A DNA stretch of 64,000 nucleotides, from assembly GCF_921293095.1 (NCBI RefSeq), contig NC_060251.1, forward strand, positions 65,799,585 through 65,863,584. Direction: 5' to 3'. Both the position numbers and the translations under genes were made by a program. Source of the DNA: Ischnura elegans. Its lineage: Eukaryota; Arthropoda; Insecta; Odonata; Coenagrionidae. This document shows, piece after piece, positions 13,901-25,900 of the stretch (positions are counted from its first letter, which is position 1; the number at the start of each line of letters is the position of its first letter). A model generated the notes under the pieces. The model searched no databases and was not told where the DNA came from. It was given only the letters and a program-made list of their open reading frames with translations.

Positions 13901-16900
13901 GCGTATCATAATCTGGATATGCTGTATCGAAACCGGTCGCAAATATATTTTATTTTGTGAAACAGCGAAGTCTTTTCTTAACCTTTGTGCATCATGAAGG
14001 AGTTTCACCATGTTACGCCAACCACCATTGCATTTATGCAGATATTTTAACTGTTAGCATAATGCATTTAACGTACATATTTTATTGCTTGGGGCAGTTA
14101 CGAATTCCAAGCTAAAACCATTGTAGAGAAGAACCTTTGCGGTTTTTATTTTCATGTAATTGGAATAAGAAAGCTCACCCACTCATCAAAATGCTATATT
14201 GCACTATTGAAGGCAGGTTAAATGGTTTCCCTCACGGTGGTAGATCCAGGATCAAAATGTGCCCTCTTACTGGGCGGGTTTAGAGGAGTGGAGTGACTCC
14301 TCTGATATTGTAGGTATTATAGTAGTTTCGTCTCGGTAGTAGGAGCAATTTCCATTTTCCCTCTCCTCATGGATCCTCTGTTAGCCTCTCATAAGCCATT
14401 ATGATTACACTTTTGGCCTGAAGATGATATTTTGGAATTAAAATCTTAAAATCATTAGGGTTATTGAAATTGTAGAATAAGCTTTCTTTTTTGGTTTCAG
14501 TCTATGGAACTATTTTTATGCGATGCACAGATAGTCATATATATATATCAAATATGTAGTTGTATGATTTTTATGGAAGAGCATTTTATAGACCAAGTGA
14601 TTTTTAAGGTTGTACCATTAATATTTTGATAGAAAAATGTTTTCCAACACTTAATAGAGGTAGACCTACAGGCCATTATGAACCTTGGGTGAAAAATTGA
14701 ACACACTGCTTCATCGTAATAATGCTTGGTGCAGTCTCTATTATCATTCGTGCTGAAATGCTGACTTGCTATTTGCATAAAGTTTATATTGCACGCTAGT
14801 GTTTATTATCAATTGATGGGTGACCTGCTTGCTAGCCGAGGAAGTTGAGTTTGTTATTACTTCAGGCTTAGGTGTGAGGGATGAAATATTTTTACTTTTA
14901 ACGCGGTACATAAGTAATAATTTTAAGTAGTTTTTCATACCCAGTGCTATACGCCTTTTGCCATGCGTAGCTGGGGAAACTGTGGACATACCTTATGATG
15001 GCATACACGTGCCCTTTCTGTGGAAAGATTAAAAACAACATTGCTTTGAATGACAGCCACTGGAGTATTTTAAATTGCTTTCTTGCTTTACATAGTTTTT
15101 GTCTTACTTGACCTTATACTAATTAGAGCATTTGTACATCATGTTATAGTCATGAGTAAGTGAGAGTGGATATCCTGACTTCTTATTGATTCTCTTGTTT
15201 TATGGTTTAATTAAGGAATCTTTTCCTCTTTATATTGGCGACTGTAGCATGTGATGGTTTATGTACTCTTAGGTATTCATGGTATATATGTTGAACAGCT
15301 ATGCTCTGGGACATTCACTTTTAGTGATTAGAATGTGTTCTTTATAACAGTCGTTACATCGTAAATTTAAAAATGTGATCAGGTTTAAAGTTGATGTCCA
15401 AATTTAAATTGGATTTTCACTTCTGGATTGATTTTATTGTACTTAAGTATTAAAAATATGTGGAATTCATGCCACATATACTGCCTTCAACACTAACTGA
15501 AAGGTTGTGGAATCTTATCCTTCATGTTTTATGGGTTATTTGAGGGTAGAGGTTTTGAGCTTGTATGAAGCTATTTCGAGGGTGTATTGGTATTTTTTCC
15601 TAGAAAGTTAGAACCCAAAGTCTCATGAAGTAATTCAATATATGCAAAGCATTGATGGTCCTCCATAACAAGAATGTAAGCCGTATAGATGTTATTTATC
15701 CTTTCAATATCTTAAGTGCCATAAGGACATACCTTCAAACAGAAGGACAGTTAATGTCAGTTTTGTAATATTGTTTGTGAATCTAACATTATGTAGCGCA
15801 TTGTCAAAAAATGAAATGAAGGAAGTGTCAATAACCGCTCTTCTATGTATTGGACCATTTTATGTCTAACAGGTTCTGTGTTATGCCACGGTGGAAAAGT
15901 TAAAGTCATTTGGTTATGTTTCAAGGCATGGCTGTTCAGCAGTGTGGTGAAATATATGCTTGACGGGATCATTCGGGTGGTTTTTTGCCTATCTGTGGGT
16001 ACTGTGATTTGAGGTCTGTGCTTTGTTCTTGGGTTATTTTGCCCGTTGGGAGTTACCAGTCTTCATCTCCCATCATGGCTATCTGACCCCCAACAATGGC
16101 AATTGTTCCTCTCACTCCGGTAGAGCCGCGAGGAAAGGCGTGCCGGAGGGGGTGATTTCCACCGAATGGACTCGTCTTCAGGCCAACTTAACACCCCTGG
16201 CTCACGAACCAGCTCAGTACTGCCTGACCTCCTTACACAGGTAATGTTGGCTCTCTCTCAAAGCCATCGTCAAAAAAAAGCCATGGTCATCAACTATAGC
16301 ATATAGAAATTTAATTGACGGACTTGGGGATAAGGTGAAAGAAAGTTAACGCTATTGATATTTTTTGGAGAATGGGCTGTAAACTCCATTTGTTACCATA
16401 ATGTTATTTAACTTTATACATGTATGTGTAAGTTTTTGGTTCAAAGCTGTTATCTAGAAATTTTCAGTGTGTTTCTAATTTTATAGGCTATTTGTAATAG
16501 GCTGATTATAGGATTTTCGGTGAAAGTGCAATTGGTCTATTTTACTTTTGAGCATTTAGCCTTGAGCATTGTTTTATCATTAGGCTTAGGTTAAGCGATT
16601 CCTTTGCTTTCTCAGAAATTGCCTTAAATGCATTGCAATGCATAGTCGATAAATTAATACTTAATTACTGATTATTCAAGGCCTCCATACACAATCAAAC
16701 AATTTGTGAAATGATGTCTTTTCTGACATTATGATTCACTTAATGAGTAATAATAGTATATAACGATAAATTGAATATGGTAGTGTTTGACCTATTGCTC
16801 AATAGTTCAAAATGATTGAATCAAGACCAAATTATTTGCTTAAGCTCAGTTGTAATTCTAGTGTTTGTGTTGTGTATGTGAGCCTCTAGTGATATGAATT

Positions 16901-19900
16901 TGAAACTGGAATACCTTAGTGATTTCTCCGTATTTTTTTGCAGTTCTTCTGCATTTGACAAGTGTGGTTATGCTACCGTGAAATATTAGGCTTGCACTAT
17001 GGAATTAATTTAAAGCAATATTGACCACTCATTTGCATACGAGGAAGTGGAAATAATCAAGAATGTTCCGTTAAAATTAGCATACTCTGTTGACCATGTC
17101 AATTGATATGGCCTTAGTTACCACCTGGTATCTGACCATGCCTAATGATGTGTTCGTCCCAGCTAGTGACTCTTAGCTTTCTCTCCTCTACATACATATA
17201 TATAGGTATATATGAATAACTCATTCAGCTGGGCCTTATCCATGGCAATGACGCTCAGCTTGGTGGCAGTCTGCTCCTCACTTCTTTAGTATGCTATCTG
17301 TTTCATTCCCAATTTAGACATATTTTGGAATCGGAAAAAAAGTGGGATCCATATTTGGGAAAAGTTTTTTGACCACATGCATCCGAAAAACGTGATGGAA
17401 TTTTATTTGTCAATAATTTTACATAATAAAAATCATCCAATCAACAGTGAACTATATCATATTTTTTGGAAAAAGCTCATTTAATACGGTTTGAGAAACT
17501 TTATGTTAATTTGAAGATCAAGCCAGATAAAAGTTATTCCTTATATTTATTTTGGTGAAAATGTGGGAGAAGAATCCACCCAAAAGAGGCTATTTTTGTA
17601 ATTACATGAATTAGTATCTGATCCAGTAAAATTACAGTTTTATAACGTCTTTTAAATTAATCATCTTGTCTTATATACATCTTGTTATCTTTAAAAGTTT
17701 TAAGTGTGATTAATTTTCTATTGCAGTTGGCAGCTTGCCTGAAATAGAACATTTTATTGTTGCATTACATACTATCGTTTTTGCCTCACCTCTTTGATTA
17801 GGTCAGATTATGTGTAAATGTAGGTCTAGCTCAGAAATATAAAATATGTTTCTCATTTATTGCCCTATTTGCACTTATGTATTTTATATTTTCTAATTCG
17901 TTTAAAAGTATTTATTTGTTCATCACGAATCAAATCCTTAAGTCTGTGAACTGTTCAGTTGTTTTTCTTAGCCTGTTTAGCGTTCATGTTTCTACTAAAA
18001 GGAATATTTAAGATAGTACTAAATTTATATTATATATAGTATAGTATTTCTACTAAAGGGAATATTAATGATATGCAAGATAAAATAAGTTTTTATAAGT
18101 TGCATTATTTAGGAGCGGCTGTATAGGGCTTTTAGTCTCCCAAGTATGGTAACTACCTGTTCTGTGGTATCTATACAATCTTCCCTGCAAAGTTTAAGGC
18201 TGGTCAATCAAGAGAAATTATCTAGGAGGAAACTATGAATTGTTATGAAATTATTTATAAGTGCATTTAAACGTCAATATATTGAATTAAGGCCAAATCT
18301 CTGAGCAAGCAGTATGGTGTGAGTAATGTATTTCTGGTGTATTGATGGAGGCCGTTATAAAATAGTATGTGCACCCTTCCATATCAATATTCATTATATT
18401 GTCAATGTTTTTGTAAAAAGTATAAAGAAATTGTAGCTTACGTAAAGGATGAATGCATAACTAATTTAATGAAAGTAATAATAAATAATTTAAATGAAAA
18501 ACTTAGTATATTGGGCTGCTTTAAATGCATATAAAAGAAAGTAAGAAAAAAGCAATCACCATAAGACCTTTCCGTCTATTTATTAGACTGTAGGGGAATT
18601 TTCTGTTTAAATAGGAGGAGGTGGTAGGGTATTGATAACTAATTTTCACAAGGATTTTTTAATGTCTCTTTTACCTAAATATGGGCTCTAATAAGTAATC
18701 TGTCATGTATTGTGACCCCAACATTTAGCCACTTCTTTGGAAACCAGCTGCAACTATGATACAGTTTCATTGTTGGTTTCCATGGCATAGCATATGACTG
18801 TTGTGAGATTCTGGGTTCTCCGACCATGTTTGTTGACTTGTAGAGACAAAAGTTTAGAAAGTGGGTCTGGCTTTTCTCATCAGATCGAAGGTGAGATAAC
18901 TCTTAATATTGCCATCTTATTTAAGCTGTGAAAATAAGTTTTGACTAATCAGCATGATGCAGCTGGACTGCTAGCACCACATACAGCATCAATATTTCAG
19001 TCTATCACCTTCAAATTAATTATGAAAGCTGTCTCACTTTTGAAACTTTTGTTCGTACGTGTCAACATATGCAATTGGAAAAGCTGTGACAAGGCAACGA
19101 TCGTTCTAGTGTGTGTGGTAATTTTGCGTCCTTTCATGAGGAAGAGACGATTAATCTGTCCTTTAATTAATTAAGTGTGCATATTAAATGAAATCTCTAT
19201 TGTAATATTTAGTTATGCTGCTAATAGGCTGACAGAAAGGGTTCATAGCTACCCCTAGGTCAGTCACTTTTGGCAGTAGATTACTGTCATAAAAATTATG
19301 CCATCATCTTGTAGTTTTCAAGATTTATAGAGGAGACCATGATAAAAATTTGGCAGCATCTAAAATTTGATTTTTTGAATTTGAAAAACAGGCAAATGTT
19401 TACATAGGTCTACTCTATGCACTCTGAAAATTTTAAGGGGATAAGTAAGTTTTAAGAAAGAAAATCGTCGCTAAAAAATATGAAATAACAATTGGTCGAG
19501 AGGGTGGGATACATCCTCTTTATAAGAACATTTCCGAAGACAGGAAAATCCTAATTTCCATTTAAGTTGAGAAATCAACAATCTCTGATACTGGTTTTTC
19601 GATTGAATTAGAAATGATCGACGATAACTCCATTGGCAGAAGTGGGTGTTTGTGCAAAGTAGCTGGGAATTTAGAAATGTATGTGAAAATGAATGGGGAG
19701 TTGATTTTATAAAATATGTTTAACAGGAAATACTATTAATGGGAAAATGTTTAATCTTAAAAACAAATTTGATTCCATTATTAAAAGTTCCAGCTCATGA
19801 GCAATATGTGTGCTTTCAATGAAGTTTGCTTTAACAGTTAAAGTTTAACTTGAAATGACTGCTTGGTTTTGCATTGTGTGCACACTTTAAACGTTTAAGA

Positions 19901-22900
19901 TATGTTATGATCATTAAATTATTTTATACAGTTCAGAGGCAGTCAAAGCTGACTTATTCAGACGTAGCTTTCCCATATTTCTATTGATATTTTCATATAT
20001 TTCAGGAATATTTTTTATTTTTTTATGATAAAGAATAAGGATCTTTGGTCATGCTAAATCAGTTTTTGGATGTATCTTTATTTTTAATTATTTTTCTGTA
20101 GCTGTTTATCTTGTTCTGAATCTTGTGTAGTTCATTGTGTATACTTTTTTTTATATGATAAGTACCACTATTGGCTCTTAGCTTTAGGCTTAAGCTTCTA
20201 TTCTTTGTGCATTGTATTTAGAAAAATGTCATTGTTTGGCTCATTAAGTTGGTGTTGCCTAGCTCTAGTTGATTTTTATGGTGGTTCTTGATATTTTTCA
20301 TAATACTTGCGTTTGAGTCAGCATTTGAGTAATTGAATATTTATATTTTATTGCTTTACAGGCATCTTCAAGTCCAGGCACTCCAAACCAGAGGCAAGAT
20401 AAATCCACAAGTGATGAGGTGAGATATTGATGTCTGGTAGGATACATAAGTCTCTCTCTTTTTAAGAAATTCTGGGAAATGTATCCTTCCAGAAAAACTT
20501 ACATTTATTATATAAAGTTTATTTAGGTGGTTGATTAAAAATTAGGTTAGGAAATACTATTTTTTCGAGTCTATGAGTAATACTTTTTTGGTTGAAATTG
20601 GCATTGTGCTGTCACACTCCTCAGCCCATTTTGATGAATATGTTTTTCACTTAGTAATTTAAAAATCGTAATGAATGCTTTAGAAGAAACACAGGGCATT
20701 TATGCATATCTTGTAGAGTTAAAATTGGTAAAAATCAGGGTGCAGATGTTGGCTTACATCAGAATGTAATATCATCTTGAATTACCTCTGTATTCCTTGC
20801 ATTCAAGTTATTCCATGGTCACTGCCATTGATGAAATGGGATATGATTTTATTCAACTACCTTTTGCTCAATAGCCACTCATGAAACTTATCATCATTTA
20901 CTTTTGCCCAAGCAAAGTCAGGTCTGAATCAATGACATCCTTGCAGATCTTGGCAGATGGTAATTTTAAGTTATTATATGAGCTTCTTATCCTTGGAATG
21001 TCCTAGAAAAGGACAATTATATTTATCACTTTGGAAAGGTGAAAGTTTTCAAACAATTTCATCTTTTCTGTCTTTCCTGTGGGTTTTTATTTTACATAAG
21101 TGTCATTTTGTTCTACGACCCATTGTTCAGGAACGGTAAAATGACTATTTATTTCTCTCGTACTTTGCTCAAGCCGTGAATTTAACTCGAAGCCCTGATT
21201 TATACCAAGTCTTAATTTTCCAGTACTGTATCAAATGCCCTGCATGAGCATGCTTAAAAATTTTCATTAATCTTGCATCTCCAGTTTGGTGATGTAGCAC
21301 ATGGTTTTCAGATACTTAAGTAGGCCTATCGTTGTGTTGAGTCTTTTATTAACCAAAAGCCATAGACACTCATGAAGATGTTCGGAGAAAACTCGTGCAC
21401 TCTCTAATGAGTTTGTGCACTGCATAGGATGGATCCAAATTCATTCAATGGTAGCTATATTGCAAAATATTCATACATATATTGTTTTTATTTCTCTACG
21501 TTAGTGGCCTGCCGTGATTAGATTTTGATGGTATTGGATAGGGTGACCATTGCATCATTTGCAATTCAGCTGCATATTAATGGCAGCATATTTCCGCCAA
21601 TATTATATAGAACCTTTTTTGTCCCAACTGTTTAGAAATTCATGTCAATAATGATATCTATCTTTTTTGAAAGAATTGCATTAGCATAGTTGACCCCCTC
21701 ATGTGGCATCTAGCTTGGCAAAGCTACAAGACGTGGTTAACATTATTGGATGTAATTGTTCAATATTGCGGTAATGTGATCACTTTCCACGGGTGCATTC
21801 AGTAACTCTCATTTAGGATTACAATAGGACAACACTAGCAAGGTATGACTTAGTATCATCTGCAGTCTCTCAGCCTGTGAGGACAGGTGACATATGCTCA
21901 TGATGTGTCCTAAATTAAACATAAGTTTATGTCGTTGTCTAATATGGCAATTTGTTCCATTAAAATTATATTCCTAAATCCATTTGTGGATACTTTCAGG
22001 ATGCAAGTATGAAAAACATGCACATTTTGTCAGTTTTACTCATGCAATTTAGCCCATTTTGCATTACATCCACATCTACGTAATACCCCCCAAGCTGCCT
22101 AAAAGGCATGTGGCAGGGGGTGTTAGGTTAGTGCAAGCTTCACTGTGAACTCAGTTATTTTGGCAGTGCAAGTTATTTTTCTCTGTGCATAATCTTTTAA
22201 AATTTACTTAGCCCTTATTCCAACCTGTTTAAGGTATTCGAACCCGGATCCCCCGATTTCCGGTCGAGTGCTCTAGCCAGTTAAGCTACCGAGGCGTCAT
22301 TCTTCCCTGTGGATATTTTCGGACACTACCGGACAAGATGTCCGAAAATATCCACAGGGAAGAATGACGCCTCGGTAGCTTAACTGGCTAAAGCACTCAA
22401 CCGGAAATCGGGGGATCCAGGTTCGAATCGCGGTCAAGGCGAATGATTTTTTCTCTGTGGATCTTTCGCACGAATGTGCATTGCGGGTGACTCCCGTAAA
22501 AGTTATCACCGTGGCTAGTCCCGGTATACTTTAAACTGTTTAAGGTAGCTCATCAAAGAGATTGCATCCCAAGCAATCATTATACGAGTGAAATTATCCA
22601 AGCCTATGATACTTTTTATCCATTTAAGATCTATTTTTTGTGCCATAATAGCTTGCTTGCAGCAAAATTATTTCTTTAATGTTTCATGATGGTCTATGCT
22701 TGAGTAAATTATTCTCCATGCATTGTCATGATACCACTTCAAACTTTGAGAAATTGATGTGTTATTGTCAATACTCATTAAGCGTGCATACTTCTTGACA
22801 TGCAATTGTAGAACCATGCGAATCAGATGGTATCTCTCAGAAAAGTCTCTGAGAATATTTCATGACTGCCGTATTGTAACGGTTCGAACCGCGAGAGCTG

Positions 22901-25900
22901 CCCGCTCGCCTCCCGTTCGATCTCCACGGGACATGTGATAAGAAATTCCCCAATTCCCAAAATATAAAAATGCTTCTACTTAGACTTACCTTTTCAGGGC
23001 CCCAAATCAAGTCCCCCAATTGAACGCGCCCACACGCACACTCACTTACAAAAGGATTGAAGGCACTTGTGGCAATGGCAAATAATGCTTGTCCACTGCT
23101 TGTCACTGCACTCACAATTCAACTTGCTTCATGCCAGAGGCTGAGAGAGAGAGAGAGAGCGAGAGTCCTTGCGTCTCTGCCTTTTATCACCTCTCCTTTT
23201 ACCCATAAACACCTCCGATTCACACTAACGCCCTCTGTTACACTATTTAGAGGCGGGTTTTCAAATACCTTCCGGGAGAGAACCACAACGTCGCCTCTCC
23301 CGGAAATCCAATTCCACACTATTTCACTGCATTTCACTTACACAAAAACTAATATTATACATTTAAAACATAAAATTAACCCTTCACACAGATATTTAGT
23401 GCCGCCCTTTGTTCCCCAATGCCAAAAATGTGAGCATGCGCGCAGACGTAACCCCAGCCGCGATATATTACTTTACGCGTCGGGCCGACCCCGATCCGTA
23501 CCGTTACAGTATAGTTACATGAAAATAGCTACATTGTTTTAGTCAAATTAGTTCTGAATGGAATCCTAGCTGTGGTGTAAAGTTTTCAAAATCCCTGGTT
23601 TCAAACGTTAGCCCTGATATGACTAACTCTTTTCTATCTGCCGGTGAACAAATAAGGGGAAAACTCAGAACTCAGAGACAAAAAAAATAAGGAACAAGAG
23701 AACAATTAAGTCATCAGTATAAGAACAATTAAGTCATCAGTATATTTTTTCAAACTTAACCATGAGTATTTCAAAACAAGGATAACAAACTAAAATTCAT
23801 AAGAAGAACTTAATATATGAAGAGAAATAACTTTGACAACATGCTACAACCGCAATCAATGGCCGGCCTAGGTTTTGACCTAACTACTAGGGATAAGGGA
23901 ATAGTTTGGAATTAGGCATTAGTTTGGAAATAGGGAATTCCTCCCCACTGAAAAGGGGATTTTGGATATTATGGAAATTTTTTTGGATTTTCAAGACTTA
24001 AAAATGGTTGTTTTAGGCATATTCTTTGATTAAAAATAAAAGACGACGAAGCTCGTGTAGTAGGTCTTTATTAGTTCCAAAAAGTGTAAAATAGACTGTA
24101 AGTTTAAAACCAATTTGTATTTTATTTCGTTATTGTAGGTCAATTTACTGGAAAATGTAACTAGATACATTTGTTTTAAGAGGAAACCTCCAAAAATTTT
24201 GATCTTATCTAGTGCATGTTTCGACCCAATCGGGGGCTATAGCCCCTTTAGCCAGCCCCCCCCTCCTCCCCTATAGGTCTGACCACAATCAAGAAGATCT
24301 CCTGAGCCCATGGCTGTCAGATAAAGAGAGAGAATCTCTGGTAGACGAGTGAGGTGAAGGAGGGGAAGTTGTGTGAATAGGGGAAATTTTTTAGGGGATG
24401 AGGTGGCTGCCTGCAAGCTCAAGGCAGTGGGATGAGGTAACCAGCAGCCTCTAGCAAACGTGTTGGCCGAAACTCGAACAGCGGACGTTCTGCCTAATTT
24501 CTCTCTGCAAAGCCTGGGTTGACGCATCTCATAGGCCAAACACGGTTGGGGAAGTACCACGGCATTCAGAAAAATTTCTGAGGGGAGGAATGCTTAAAAA
24601 AAATGCCACACAGCATTGTTGCTAATGGTCGCCCTACACCTATTTTTCTTAGAATTTATGAGTTATTTAGAGAGAGAGGCTTTAGACAAGCCAGCAGGTG
24701 AGCATGAGATGGGGTTAGAATTGTAGAAGATAGGTTGAATTATCAGTCAGTAAGCATAGAATTGGAGCAGGGAAAAGATTATTGATGCGAATCACATTTT
24801 CAGCATACTTGAAAAGATGGTAAGAAGTTCCTTGCTGCAGTTGAATTTCAAAGTAAAGTTTGCCATCATGTTGTAATTAGTTGCAGTTGTCACTTTTTAT
24901 CTGAAATGTTTTCAGTATCAAAAAAAAAATGAAACGGCAACTAATATGATAATGATATGTCTTTTTTGGTCCAACTGCATTTCACAATCGACTAACGGGG
25001 GCAAGGAACAAGAACATACTAATACTATGTGAGTATCCAATTTTCGATATTGATTTTTATTCATTTTTCTCCTGTAGTTGCAATCCTTAAATACCCTTAG
25101 AACCCTTTATTTTTTTGCTCCAAAGTTTTTGTAGCGGACGTAGGACATCTGCATGTTTTCAATTAACTCTTGATTTCTAAATGCATGCTCACATCATTTG
25201 GTTGCATCTCCAGTTTTGAACCTATTAGTCATCAGATTGGGCATAGTTTTTTCCAAAATGTATTCCGTACCTGTACAATTGTAATAGGTGATTCATTCTT
25301 AAATGTCATAGTATGTATTGTATGTATTCTCTAATAGAGAAGTGCTCAAACTATTAATTTTAGTTTGAAGAGTGATTAGTTATGTTTCACTTTAGTTTGG
25401 GCATATGGTTTAATGAAGTATGTATTTCTCAATTTTAAGTGTTTTGTGATTAAGTGCCATGAATATGAAATTGTTATTGCCCGTAAATATTTCTATAAGT
25501 GTACCTTTGAGATAACTAATTAATTACTGAATAGAAAAACTCTTCATCCTAGAAAAATAGTTGTCAAGCTTTTAATGCTGCTAAGAATTTCATCAATCAC
25601 TTTACTCACTGTGGGCCACAATTTCTAGGCATTTTCATGGTTTGTATAAGCATTCTCTGAGGCAGTCTATTTTGCACTTGAGCATACAATTTATGTACAC
25701 TTTTATCTTGCTTAGAATATTATTTCAAGGTGTGGCCGAAAATCTTTCTTCTCCCTAAACTTGTCTAGATATTTGGGAAACCTCCATCTTTGTTGAGAGA
25801 AGCCTTTTGTAGCCTTCTCAGCCCTAATGAGGGTTCCGGCGATGGAGAGGAATAAATTGATTTTTTAAACCGATACATTGGTATTCCCATAAACCTGGAC

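Larger units (their letters stand above)
6999..16123 (+). other. msn intron, 9.1 kb
   Basis: Long AT-rich intron. It holds a hAT-type MITE (7695-7978) and a long perfect-looking inverted repeat (13829-13994). Otherwise I see no gene, RNA or clear element. Short open frames here have no recognisable product. Confidence 0.55.

Noticed and set aside
16023-16123. Longer open frame upstream of the msn exon at 16124
   Set aside because: Open in a frame that does not join the neighbouring exons; the exon frame has a stop at 16121.
23057-23542. 161-codon open frame
   Set aside because: Lies within the 634-bp GTAT-flanked element, has no recognisable domain and is likely chance in GC-richer DNA.
24237-24560. 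107-codon minus-strand open frame
   Set aside because: No motif recognised and located in a repeat-like patch of an msn intron.
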